Shown: positions 1 to 6,958 of the stretch, in pieces
Layout of the letters: each line of letters begins with the position of its first letter
Position numbering within the stretch: position 1 is the first letter of the stretch
Virus record (IMG/VR): IMGVR_UViG_3300028233_000199
Location: 1 to 25,366 of that record
Source of the DNA: a virus
DNA length: 25,366 nucleotides
Strand: one strand, 5' to 3'
The notes under the pieces: generated by a model
Told to the model about the DNA's origin: nothing
Databases searched by the model: none
The model's input: the letters and a program-made list of their open reading frames with translations, nothing else
Translations under genes and position numbers: made by a program

Positions 1-2
1 AA

Positions 3-23
3 TGAGATGCCTTCGGGGTCTCA
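3..23 (+). other. UUCG-tetraloop hairpin upstream of hsp20
   Basis: The outer stem TGAGA/TCTCA and an inner CC/GG pair close a TTCG loop, with a small internal mismatch. C(UUCG)G hairpins are common between genes in T4. No U tract follows, so it may be a processing or RNA-stability element, or the 3' end of a gene lying outside the window, rather than a simple intrinsic terminator. Confidence 0.4.
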
Positions 24-43
24 CAACACATAACCTGCCTAAT

Positions 44-49
44 AGGAGG
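44..49 (+). promoter_or_regulatory. Canonical Shine-Dalgarno of hsp20
   Basis: AGGAGG lies 9 bases before the ATG at 59. It is the only perfect ribosome-binding site in the window; most other genes have none or only a weak purine run. Confidence 0.8.
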
Positions 50-58
50 AACAAATAA

Positions 59-496
59 ATGACAAAAGCAACATATCAATGGCCAGGCTCAACTTGGTCA
101 GTAGGTCTCGATTCTATTTTTGATAGACTCGAAAAACAAAGCACACAACCATCTGGTTATCCACCTCACAATGTGGTGAGACATGATGATGACCAATTCG
201 AAATTGCAATTGCTGTTGCAGGTTTCGGTGAGAAAGATCTTACAGTTGAACAAGATCAGAATATTCTCACTATCGCATCTAAAGATGTTGATCTAAATGG
301 TGATAAAGAATATATCCATAAGGGTATTGCTACACGTAAATTCGATAAGAAGTTCACACTTGGTGAATATATCGAAGTGAAAGAAGTGGCTCTTGTAGAC
401 GGTATTCTCTCGGTATATCTTGAAAAGAATATCCCAGAAGAGAAGAAACCAAAGAGCTTCTCTATCAATTCAAAGCCAGAATTCTTGGCTGAATAA
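59..496 (+). CDS. hsp20: Hsp20 / alpha-crystallin small heat-shock protein
   Basis: This 145-residue protein is an ATP-independent holdase of the Hsp20/IbpA family. The alpha-crystallin domain spans about residues 38-130: it opens with the typical PPHNVVR segment and a D-x-F-E-I-A-I-A-V-A-G-F strand, continues with the 'LTVEQDQNILTI' strand pair, and ends near the 'LVDGILSVYLEK' strand, followed by a short polar C-terminal tail. The length matches bacterial and cyanophage Hsp20 proteins. The start is fixed by a perfect AGGAGG nine bases upstream. T4-like cyanophages often carry hsp20, so a role in folding virion proteins during late infection is plausible, but that is inference. A terminator-like hairpin follows the stop, so it is probably the last gene of its transcript. 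Family assignment is firm; the client proteins are unknown. Confidence 0.92.
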   Translation: MTKATYQWPGSTWSVGLDSIFDRLEKQSTQPSGYPPHNVVRHDDDQFEIAIAVAGFGEKDLTVEQDQNILTIASKDVDLNGDKEYIHKGIATRKFDKKFTLGEYIEVKEVALVDGILSVYLEKNIPEEKKPKSFSINSKPEFLAE

Positions 497-509
497 CCCT
501 ATTGGTCTT

Positions 510-543
510 TCCCTCTTTCGCCTATGAAGTAAAGGGGATTTTT
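510..543 (+). terminator. Probable intrinsic terminator after hsp20
   Basis: TCCC-(T)-CTTT at 510-518 pairs with AAAGGGGA at 531-538, with one bulged T. The loop is 12 bases, and a run of five T follows at 539-543. The late promoter at 545 starts right behind it, so the two elements separate two transcription units. Confidence 0.5.
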
Positions 544-544
544 A

Positions 545-552
545 TATAAATA
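545..552 (+). promoter_or_regulatory. T4-type late promoter TATAAATA
   Basis: An exact TATAAATA lies five bases before the ATG at 558. T4 late transcripts begin roughly six bases past this box, so the mRNA would start at or next to the ATG. Confidence 0.7.
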
Positions 553-557
553 GATAC

Positions 558-1619
558 ATGAGTAAAAGTATATCGATATCTAATCCAGATCAATTAGTAT
601 CATTGATTGTTGAGCCTAATGCAGGTCCGAAAATTGGAGGTACATTGAACCTTTCTATTTTTACTAGCGCAAGCTATATAGATGTTTCTAATAATGATAT
701 TGAAGACTTCGGCACATTACCTGGAAATTTAGAAACATTTAATTGCTCAAAAAACAAAATATCGAATATTCCTTCAACATTTAGTGTTTCTGATAAGCTT
801 CTTAATATTGATCTTCACGAAAATTCGCTAACTGAACTTGACATCGAAAGAATATTATCGTCGTTTGTTGGAATTGGTGATGTTACCGGTACATCGCCGC
901 AACCCGTAATAGATATATCTAAATTTGGTAATGCTGTACCTAACGCAACTGGTCTTGGATATATTACAACTTTGCGAAATTTCGGTTGGAATGTAAAATA
1001 TAATCCTGGAGAATATGTTTTATCGACTGATGCCGTAAGTGTTTCAGAAGGTCAATCAATTACTATTTCACTAGATAGAACTATCAGCGAAATCGCAGAT
1101 GGAACAATAGTTCCTTATACCATAACGGGTATTCAAGCCGATGACATTGCAGAGTCTCTTACTGGGAATTTTACAGTCAACAATAATACTGCATCTCTTA
1201 CTTTTAATATCGAAAGCGATATTGGTGTAGATAAGTATGCAGAAGGTGAAACATTTACTATGACTCTCGATAGCCCGAATGCAGTTACCTCAATCGATAT
1301 ACCAATTGTTGATACTACTCCTGAACCATATGCATTAACTGCTACTGCTTCAGAGACTGAGGGACAAAGTTTCAATATCACTATCAGTACTACAGTCGGA
1401 ACTACGGTCTCAGATGGAACAACTGTTCCTTATACTATAACTGGTATTCAAGCAAATGACATCACTGAGGCGCTTACTGGAAACTTTACTCTTACAAGTA
1501 ACACTGATACAATTACAATTAATCTTGAAGCTAACTCTCCGATTGACGAGAACGAGACAATGACAATTAAGTTGGATGATTATCCTACTTCTGCATCAAT
1601 CAGAATATTTGATATTTAG
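558..1619 (+). CDS. Leucine-rich-repeat plus Ig/Calx-beta-like repeat protein, probable virion adhesin
   Basis: A 353-residue protein with two parts. Residues about 25-95 hold LRR-like strands (Y-I-D-V-S-N-N-D-I-E-D-F, L-E-T-F-N-C-S-K-N-K-I, L-L-N-I-D-L-H-E-N-S-L). Residues about 155-350 hold two tandem beta-sandwich-like repeats, each with an S-E-G-Q-S opening, a VPYTITGIQA(D/N)DI core and an LTGNFT strand. The repeat is also visible in the DNA: the block starting at 1098 recurs at 1413, a 315-base period. Similar Ig-like and Calx-beta-like modules occur in phage tail and capsid surface proteins. A late promoter just upstream supports a structural role, although the gene lies directly ahead of the polymerase gene. 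There is no signal peptide or membrane segment. Virion surface attachment is inference. Confidence 0.65.
   Translation: MSKSISISNPDQLVSLIVEPNAGPKIGGTLNLSIFTSASYIDVSNNDIEDFGTLPGNLETFNCSKNKISNIPSTFSVSDKLLNIDLHENSLTELDIERILSSFVGIGDVTGTSPQPVIDISKFGNAVPNATGLGYITTLRNFGWNVKYNPGEYVLSTDAVSVSEGQSITISLDRTISEIADGTIVPYTITGIQADDIAESLTGNFTVNNNTASLTFNIESDIGVDKYAEGETFTMTLDSPNAVTSIDIPIVDTTPEPYALTATASETEGQSFNITISTTVGTTVSDGTTVPYTITGIQANDITEALTGNFTLTSNTDTITINLEANSPIDENETMTIKLDDYPTSASIRIFDI
1098..1490 (+). repeat. Two-copy tandem module repeat inside the LRR/Ig-like gene
   Basis: A stretch of about 78 bases starting GATGGAACAA at 1098 recurs with some changes at 1413. Both copies are in frame and 105 codons apart, marking two homologous beta-rich modules. 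Confidence 0.8.
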
Positions 1620-1620
1620 C

Positions 1621-1635
1621 ACCGCACTTTGTGGT
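1621..1635 (+). terminator. Short hairpin between the LRR gene and gp43
   Basis: ACCGCA and TGTGGT pair over a CTT loop (6 bp, one G-T). It sits directly after the stop at 1619 and abuts the -35 box of the next promoter. Only a short T-rich tail follows, so it is at best a weak terminator. Confidence 0.3.
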
Positions 1636-1663
1636 TTACATACCGTACATAGTATGGTATAAT
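1635..1663 (+). promoter_or_regulatory. Sigma70-type promoter for gp43
   Basis: TTTACA at 1635-1640, a 17-base spacer and TATAAT at 1658-1663, with an extended -10 TGG. The ATG at 1671 follows after 7 bases, so transcription should start about at the start codon. Confidence 0.8.
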
Positions 1664-1670
1664 TATATTT

Positions 1671-4148
1671 ATGATTTTGAACGGATTCTATACAAGTGTC
1701 GATCGTTTTGGCAACAGTTTATTATACCGAGGCTATGGAGCCAATGGTAACAAGATTTTTCAGCGGATTAAATATAAGCCGACTCTTTATATTCCTTCAA
1801 AAAAGGTAGATACCGCATGGAAAGCACTTGACGGTACACCAGTTGAGGCTATGCATTTTGATACAATGCGCGAAGCTAAAGAGTTTGAGACAACATACGC
1901 AGATGTTCCAAGCTTTAAGGTATATGGTAACAACCGACATATTCCAGCATTTATCCAAAGCCAATTTCCAAACGAAATCCAGTACTCTCGTTCTCTTGTA
2001 GATATAGCTTCAATCGATATTGAAACATCTTATGGTGACGGTTTTCCCGAGGTCGATAATCCAGTTAATGAGATTCTTACAATTGCGTATAAAAGTTCAA
2101 AGGATGATACGTATCGAGTATGGGGAATAAAGCCATATGATGCTACAAAGACGGAACTCAATGGAGTCAATATCGATTATCGTCAATATACCGCTGAGTC
2201 ATCAATGCTCGAAGCGTTTATTAACTTTTGGGCAAAGGAAGAAAATATTCCTGATGTCATTACTGGTTGGAATACACGGTTTTTCGATATACCATATATG
2301 GTATCTCGTATGGCCTTTTTGCTCGGTGAAGAAAAGGTAAAAGAGTTATCTCCATGGAAAAAGATCGATCGTAGAGAGATTAATATCCAAGGTCGTAAGC
2401 AAGTTGCATTTGATATTGTTGGTATTCAGCACCTTGACTATATGGAACTCTTTAAAAAGTTTGCATATACGTATGGCAATCAAGAATCTTATTCTTTGAA
2501 TCATATCGCAAGTGTAGTACTTGGAGAAAAGAAACTTGACTATTCTGAGGTTGGTACACTTCGTGATTTATATGATGCAGACTTTCAAATGTTTGTTGAC
2601 TACAACATTAAAGACGTTGAACTCATCGAACGTATGGAAGAAAAGCTTGGTCTTATTACATTGGTATTGACTATGGCGTACCTCGGTGGTGTGAATTATA
2701 CTGATACGCTTGGCACAACCGCGATATGGGACTCTATTATTTTCCGCAGGCTAGCACGATCTCGAATTGCGGTTCTTCCCCAAAAAGATTCTGAGACAGC
2801 ATCGTATCCAGGCGGGTATGTTAAAGATCCTCATGTAGGTATGCACGATTGGGTAATGTCGTTCGATTTAAATTCGCTTTATCCAAATTTGATTGTGCAA
2901 TATAATATGTCTCCTGAAACATTAGTTGATTCTACTTCTGATGCTGATTGTGCACAAGCTTCGAATGGTGCTAGGTTTACTAAAGAGAAAAAAGGTATTG
3001 TTCCTGAAATTGTTGAGGAACTATATAGCAAACGTGTTACAATTAAACAAGAGATGTTAGACGCAAAACGTAAGCTTGAGGGTATATCAAAGGATAAAAA
3101 GCATGAGCGTCATCAAATGACCTCACAGGTTGCCCGTCTTGAGACTCTACAGACCGCGATTAAGATTCTTCTTAATTCTCTTTATGGTGCTATGGGTAAT
3201 AAGTACTTTCGTTACTTCGATCTTCGCATTGCTGCTGGAATTACCCTTACTGGACAAGAAGTGATTAAGCATGCAGAGAAAAGCGTTAATGAATTTCTCA
3301 ATGAATTCATCGGTAATGATAAAGATCGAGTAGTTGCTATGGATACTGACTCAGTTTATATCGGTGTAAAAGATGTAGTTGATAAGTTTAAGCCAAAAAA
3401 ACCTATTGCATTCCTCGATGAATTTGGTTCTAAAGCAATTGAACCTATGTTAGCAAAAGCCTTTGACAAGTTTGCGCAAGATACAAACGCATATAGTAAT
3501 CGTATGGTTATGAAGCGAGAAGCAATTGCTGATCGTGGTATTTGGACAGCAAAGAAACGTTACATACTCAATGTACATAACAACGAAGGTGTTCAATATG
3601 CTGAACCGAAGATCAAGATCATGGGTCTCGAGTCTATTAAGTCCTCTACACCTCAAGCGTGTCGCACTGCTATGAACGAGATGTTTAAAATCATTGTAAC
3701 AGGAGAAGAAGAAAAAACACAAGAAGCAATCGCATCATTTAAGAAACACTTTAAGTCGCTTTCACCTGATCAAGTAGCGTTTCCTCGAGGAGTTACAGAT
3801 ATCAAAAAGTGGGCATCGCGTGGTACTATATACAAAAAAGGTACACCAATCCACGTTCGTGGTTCTCTTCTCTATAATGATCAGTTAAAGTCTCGAGGCC
3901 TTAATCGTAAATACCAAGTTATTCAAAATGGTGATAAGATTAAGTTCTTGTATATGCTTATGCCAAATACTCTTCGTGAAAACGTTGTAGCCTTTCCAGA
4001 CTTTTTGCCTAATGAATTAGAGCTTGATAAATATATCGATTATGATAAGCAATTTCAAAAGGCATTTCTTGATCCTATTGAAATTATTCTTAAAGCTATA
4101 GGATGGACATCGGAGCCTCAGGCTGACCTTCAGCAATTCTTCTTTTAG
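1671..4148 (+). CDS. 43: Family B DNA polymerase (T4 gp43-like)
   Basis: The replicative polymerase, 825 residues against 898 for T4 gp43. The 3'-5' exonuclease is intact: Exo I D-I-E at 116-118 (close to T4 D112/E114) and Exo III around Y-N-I-K-D near residue 316. Polymerase motif A is DLNSLYP at 399-405, motif B is KILLNSLYGAMGN near 500, and motif C is DTDS at 558-561. The spacing between motifs A and C is about 55 residues shorter than in T4, so part of the palm/fingers insertion is reduced. The C terminus ends in a short run (QQFFF) resembling the sliding-clamp-binding tail of such polymerases. There is no Shine-Dalgarno; the promoter's -10 box ends 7 bases before the ATG. Function is very well supported; clamp binding by the tail is inferred. 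Confidence 0.97.
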   Translation: MILNGFYTSVDRFGNSLLYRGYGANGNKIFQRIKYKPTLYIPSKKVDTAWKALDGTPVEAMHFDTMREAKEFETTYADVPSFKVYGNNRHIPAFIQSQFPNEIQYSRSLVDIASIDIETSYGDGFPEVDNPVNEILTIAYKSSKDDTYRVWGIKPYDATKTELNGVNIDYRQYTAESSMLEAFINFWAKEENIPDVITGWNTRFFDIPYMVSRMAFLLGEEKVKELSPWKKIDRREINIQGRKQVAFDIVGIQHLDYMELFKKFAYTYGNQESYSLNHIASVVLGEKKLDYSEVGTLRDLYDADFQMFVDYNIKDVELIERMEEKLGLITLVLTMAYLGGVNYTDTLGTTAIWDSIIFRRLARSRIAVLPQKDSETASYPGGYVKDPHVGMHDWVMSFDLNSLYPNLIVQYNMSPETLVDSTSDADCAQASNGARFTKEKKGIVPEIVEELYSKRVTIKQEMLDAKRKLEGISKDKKHERHQMTSQVARLETLQTAIKILLNSLYGAMGNKYFRYFDLRIAAGITLTGQEVIKHAEKSVNEFLNEFIGNDKDRVVAMDTDSVYIGVKDVVDKFKPKKPIAFLDEFGSKAIEPMLAKAFDKFAQDTNAYSNRMVMKREAIADRGIWTAKKRYILNVHNNEGVQYAEPKIKIMGLESIKSSTPQACRTAMNEMFKIIVTGEEEKTQEAIASFKKHFKSLSPDQVAFPRGVTDIKKWASRGTIYKKGTPIHVRGSLLYNDQLKSRGLNRKYQVIQNGDKIKFLYMLMPNTLRENVVAFPDFLPNELELDKYIDYDKQFQKAFLDPIEIILKAIGWTSEPQADLQQFFF

Positions 4149-4150
4149 AG

Positions 4151-4179
4151 TTTACAAAATACACAAAATAATATATAAT
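4151..4179 (+). promoter_or_regulatory. Sigma70-type promoter for the NTP pyrophosphohydrolase and primase genes
   Basis: TTTACA at 4151-4156, a 17-base spacer and TATAAT at 4174-4179. The ATG at 4189 follows after 9 bases with no ribosome-binding site. Confidence 0.75.
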
Positions 4180-4188
4180 ATATAACTT

Positions 4189-4599
4189 ATGAGTAACAAC
4201 TGGCCAAAAGACATAAATGAAATGCATACTAAATTTGGTGTGCGAAACGCCGTAAAGAACTTCGATAGTGTTATGCTACGAACATTCTTACGTTTTAGAT
4301 TAGATTTTTTACACGAAGAATTAGGTGAAACTGAAAAAGCGGCAGAAGCTGGCAAACCTATCGATGCAGAAGAAGTGGTTGATGGTTTGATTGACCTTTG
4401 TGTTGTAGCGATTGGCACTCTTGATGCGCTTGGTGTAGATCCATATAAAGCTTGGGACGAAGTACATAAAGCTAATATGTCAAAGGAAGTTGGCATTAAA
4501 GAGGGTAGAGATAACCCGCTTGGCCTTCCAGATTTGTGCAAGCCAGAAGGGTGGGTAGCACCAAGCCACAAAGGAAACCACGGTGATCTAGCTAAATAG
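4189..4599 (+). CDS. MazG/PRA-PH-type NTP pyrophosphohydrolase
   Basis: A 136-residue all-alpha NTP pyrophosphohydrolase. The metal-binding signature is visible as E43-E44-L-G-E47 followed by E62-V-V-D65 and D69, matching the EExxE...ExxD pattern of the MazG/dUTPase superfamily. These enzymes split (d)NTPs to (d)NMPs and pyrophosphate. T4 uses gp56 dCTPase to remove unmodified dCTP and feed dCMP to the hydroxymethylase. With a gp42-type enzyme at 6959 and a dCMP deaminase at 8492, this gene could fill that job, but substrate preference cannot be read from sequence. It is probably co-transcribed with the primase gene 4 bases downstream. Family confident; substrate open. Confidence 0.8.
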   Translation: MSNNWPKDINEMHTKFGVRNAVKNFDSVMLRTFLRFRLDFLHEELGETEKAAEAGKPIDAEEVVDGLIDLCVVAIGTLDALGVDPYKAWDEVHKANMSKEVGIKEGRDNPLGLPDLCKPEGWVAPSHKGNHGDLAK

Positions 4600-4603
4600 A
4601 AAT

Positions 4604-5536
4604 ATGTCTTACTCTCTTACGATCTACAAAAATATTTTCGATAATAAGACTCATAAGTCAATGAGCTTTGGCTCGCTTGAGAAGTTCGAAAATTTATTGT
4701 ATGATTTGTCAAAGCAGCCTGGATATAAGCCAAAGAAAGGTGAATTCAAAGAAGGTTCACCGCTTATATCTCCAGCAGCATATGTCAATGGTGAAACACG
4801 TAAGAATGTAAACGTAACACAGTGGTCAAAGTGGGCAGCATTGGATGTCGATGAGTATGATACGTCATTTGAAGAAGCAATAAAGGTGTTTAAAGATCAC
4901 TACTTTATTTGCTACTCATCGGCATCCTCGACGAAGGAGCATCCTAAGTTTAGAATTGTATTTCCACTTTCCGATAAAGTTCCAGCTGATAAGATTAGAC
5001 ACTTTTGGTTTGCTCTTAATACCGAATTTAATTCGCTTGGTGATAAACAAACTAAGGATTTAAGTCGAATGTATTATGTTCCAGCACAGTATCCGAATGC
5101 ATATAATTTTATCTTTACTCATAAAGGACCATTACTTGATCCTTACAAGTTAATGGATAAACACGAATTCGTAAATGGATTTAAAAATACATTTGCCGAT
5201 AAACTTCCAGATCATATTCGTGAGGAAATACAAAAATACCGAGAGACCAAATTGACAAATACATCTATTACATGGTCGTCATATTCAGATTGTCCATTCG
5301 TAAATAAACATCTTGTTATGGAGTATAAGACTATTAACTCATCTGGATGGTATTCAAAAATGTATTCTATTATGGTGTCTATTTCAGCTAATGCGATAAA
5401 GCGCGGATATCCAATTACTCCTGAAGAGGTATCAAGACTTTGCACAGAAATTGATCAAGATACTGGTGGATGGTATAATAATCGTCCTTTAGTTCTCGAG
5501 GCTGCAAGAGCAATCGATTATGCGCTAAAGGCGTGA
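4604..5536 (+). CDS. AEP-type DNA primase, probable functional replacement of gp61
   Basis: A 310-residue protein with hallmarks of archaeo-eukaryotic primase/prim-pol enzymes. D81-V-D83 in W-A-A-L-D-V-D-E-Y-D is the first metal-binding motif. A serine-rich strand leads to T-K-E-H-P-K-F-R-I-V-F, the second motif with its His and a basic residue. K-D-L-S-R-M-Y-Y-V-P supplies the third Asp/Arg motif typical of phage primases. Residues about 225-310 form a helical tail of the kind often found after AEP domains. It would lay RNA or DNA primers for the fork together with gp41. It follows the pyrophosphohydrolase gene by 4 bases and has no Shine-Dalgarno. T4 itself uses a TOPRIM primase, so this is a different fold in the same role. 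Role inferred from motifs and neighbourhood. Confidence 0.7.
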   Translation: MSYSLTIYKNIFDNKTHKSMSFGSLEKFENLLYDLSKQPGYKPKKGEFKEGSPLISPAAYVNGETRKNVNVTQWSKWAALDVDEYDTSFEEAIKVFKDHYFICYSSASSTKEHPKFRIVFPLSDKVPADKIRHFWFALNTEFNSLGDKQTKDLSRMYYVPAQYPNAYNFIFTHKGPLLDPYKLMDKHEFVNGFKNTFADKLPDHIREEIQKYRETKLTNTSITWSSYSDCPFVNKHLVMEYKTINSSGWYSKMYSIMVSISANAIKRGYPITPEEVSRLCTEIDQDTGGWYNNRPLVLEAARAIDYALKA

Positions 5537-5543
5537 CAATTTG

Positions 5544-5576
5544 TGAATTTTTGGAACATTTTTTGTACCAAATTCA
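5544..5576 (+). other. AT-rich inverted repeat after the primase gene
   Basis: TGAATTT-TT-GG at 5544-5554 pairs with CCAAATTCA at 5568-5576 around a T-rich loop, with a two-base bulge. No T tract follows the stem. It may end or stabilise the primase transcript. The rest of the 134-base gap (5537-5670) holds only the next promoter. Confidence 0.3.
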
Positions 5577-5608
5577 TAACTAATTGGCTATCAAAGATGT
5601 AATGCCTA

Positions 5609-5636
5609 TGTACAATTGTGTGATTTATGGTATAAT
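5609..5636 (+). promoter_or_regulatory. Sigma70-type promoter with extended -10
   Basis: TGTACA at 5609-5614, a 16-base spacer and TATAAT at 5631-5636 preceded by TATGG. Unlike most promoters here it leaves a leader of about 28 bases before the ATG at 5671. Confidence 0.7.
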
Positions 5637-5670
5637 TAATACTGTAACCAACTAATAGAGCTTATATATT

Positions 5671-5895
5671 ATGAAAAAACCAATACTACGCATCATCGAC
5701 AATCCTTACGGATCAAAGTTCACCTCCACTGACACCTCCACTGGCGTCACAGTAGAGATCAAAAAAGATACTGCAAAAGCTTTCGCGAAAATCACTTCTG
5801 GAGTGTTTCTCACAGCTCGTGCCAATGTCAACCTCAAGAGTGTACCACAGCACGAGATTTTCCCCGGCACCTCTTCTGCCCTCGCCTCCCTTTAA
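5671..5895 (+). CDS. Small hypothetical protein
   Basis: 74 residues with no family I recognise. The sequence is Ser/Thr-rich, with a basic/hydrophobic N terminus (MKKPILRIIDNP), a central V-T-V-E-I-K-K strand and no membrane segment long enough to call. The first ATG after a clear promoter is used, with a weak AGAG upstream. Its codons are unusual for this window: many end in C (TCC, ACC, CTC, GTC), and local GC is visibly higher than in neighbours, which may reflect recent acquisition. It begins a run of four small genes ending at 6915. Real gene likely; function unknown. Confidence 0.55.
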   Translation: MKKPILRIIDNPYGSKFTSTDTSTGVTVEIKKDTAKAFAKITSGVFLTARANVNLKSVPQHEIFPGTSSALASL

Positions 5896-5917
5896 TTTAC
5901 GAAAGAATATTTATATT

Positions 5918-6253
5918 ATGAAAATGACAAATGAAATGACTGATGCTATAGCTAACCTTCACGAAGCCATGAAAGCTGATTATAATCGCTTTATGGCAGG
6001 TGATGATCCTATTAAAAATGAGATGCGAGAGGAATATGCTAATTCGCTCAGCTATAAATCTGGTTCAAAATACATCGCAATTAGGACAGGTGGAGGAGCC
6101 CACTCTTTCATCGTTAATACCGATACAGATAAGAAATTCTCGTATGGCGATATTCTTAAAGCTGCTTCGTGGAAAGCCCCAACCCGAAACTTTGCTCGCG
6201 GAAACATCTTTGTCGATGAAGATCTTCCTAAGATTGCTTGGACTGGAGCATAA
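5918..6253 (+). CDS. Hypothetical protein of 111 residues
   Basis: I use the ATG at 5918. An upstream in-frame start at 5819 would overlap the previous gene by 77 bases and add a low-complexity, proline-rich stretch, so I reject it. The N-terminal 40 residues look helical and Met-rich (MKMTNEMTDAIANLHEAM). A Gly-rich turn (RTGGGAH) and beta strands follow (HSFIVNTD), and the protein ends in E-D-L-P-K-I-A-W-T-G-A. No catalytic motif is visible. Only a weak GAAAG precedes the start. I do not recognise the family. Probably a small accessory protein of the early transcript. Confidence 0.65.
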   Translation: MKMTNEMTDAIANLHEAMKADYNRFMAGDDPIKNEMREEYANSLSYKSGSKYIAIRTGGGAHSFIVNTDTDKKFSYGDILKAASWKAPTRNFARGNIFVDEDLPKIAWTGA

Positions 6254-6278
6254 CAACAAACATAATTGTAATTTAGCT

Positions 6279-6710
6279 ATGGGTAAAACTTATATTAAAA
6301 CATATGATCTTTCGAAAGTTTGGCCACCAGCGGAGATACTTCGTTGGTGCTCTCGAAATAACTTTAATCGAGGTGCAGCGTCTGATCTTGGGAATAATTA
6401 TAGCGTCATTAAAGATCGACTAGATAATTGTTTACTATACGACTATGGGCATTTAATGGTTGCACATGATGGAGAAAAATATACTGGTTGGGGATTAGCA
6501 TATAATCGCCATGAACAGAAAGAGTTTCAATGTTATGTGATGCCACGCCAACGTAGAAAAGGTATTGGCTCGCGTCTCCTTAAAAAGGCATGTTCAATTT
6601 ATAATCGAGTAGAGATATATTCACATGGAACAAGCGAATATTTCTATAAAGCAAATGGTATGACTAAGAACGAAGCTATCACAGGAAAGCGTTTAAAAAA
6701 ATCAAAATAA
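6279..6710 (+). CDS. GNAT-family N-acetyltransferase
   Basis: 143 residues from the ATG at 6279; longer in-frame versions starting near 6000 run through the preceding gene and are not credible. The acetyl-CoA pyrophosphate-binding motif A is plain: Q91-R-R-K-G-I-G97, preceded by the strand F-Q-C-Y-V-M-P and followed by helix S-R-L-L-K-K-A. The C-terminal E-I-Y-S-H-G-T-S-E-Y-F-Y-K-A-N-G-M matches the usual 'Y.k.GF' end of the GNAT fold. Substrate unknown. Acyltransferases occur in some phage base-hypermodification clusters, and this one lies just ahead of the dCMP hydroxymethylase, so a modified base is one possible acceptor; a protein or small molecule is equally possible. No Shine-Dalgarno. 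Confidence 0.75.
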   Translation: MGKTYIKTYDLSKVWPPAEILRWCSRNNFNRGAASDLGNNYSVIKDRLDNCLLYDYGHLMVAHDGEKYTGWGLAYNRHEQKEFQCYVMPRQRRKGIGSRLLKKACSIYNRVEIYSHGTSEYFYKANGMTKNEAITGKRLKKSK

Positions 6711-6711
6711 A

Positions 6712-6915
6712 ATGAATTCAAACTTAAGAGCTATATTAGGATTAGACGAACCACCCACGCGCGAAGTAAATCGCAATCGTAGAGGTATAATGTCGTATTC
6801 CTCTAAAGATGCGGGGTCCATACAACTCTTCACCAACGATAGTTGGGAGCGGAATAAAAAATACTATGTTCCAAATGGTCCACGTAGTTGTGTTAAGAAC
6901 TTTATGAGAGGTTAA
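6712..6915 (+). CDS. Small basic hypothetical protein
   Basis: 67 residues, starting one base after the preceding stop codon, so it is tightly coupled to the acetyltransferase gene. The protein is Arg/Asn-rich (TREVNRNRRG) with a C-terminal K-K-Y-Y-V-P-N-G-P-R-S segment and a single Cys. No known family or motif. Base use matches its neighbours. Translation rests on tight packing and an open frame only. Confidence 0.5.
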   Translation: MNSNLRAILGLDEPPTREVNRNRRGIMSYSSKDAGSIQLFTNDSWERNKKYYVPNGPRSCVKNFMRG

Positions 6916-6923
6916 TTTAAATA

Positions 6924-6952
6924 TGTACATATAATACCAAATACGTTATAAT
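6924..6952 (+). promoter_or_regulatory. Sigma70-type promoter for dCMP hydroxymethylase
   Basis: TGTACA at 6924-6929, a 17-base spacer and TATAAT at 6947-6952. The ATG at 6959 starts 7 bases past the end of the -10 box, exactly where transcription is expected to begin. Confidence 0.78.
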
Positions 6953-6958
6953 AATATT

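Noticed and set aside
4152-4571. Minus-strand open frame of 139 codons opposite the pyrophosphohydrolase gene
   Set aside because: The + strand protein has clear EExxE/ExxD motifs and a promoter; nothing supports the reverse frame.
5819-5917. Upstream start for the 111-residue hypothetical protein
   Set aside because: The extra residues overlap another gene and look like frame-shifted translation of it.
6030-6038. TATAAATC-type near-matches to the late box inside genes (also near 19840 and 22856)
   Set aside because: They are not exact and lie within well-supported coding regions.
6000-6278. Extended N terminus for the acetyltransferase from a start near 6000
   Set aside because: It would overlap the preceding gene by about 250 bases and adds no domain; the GNAT fold is complete from 6279.
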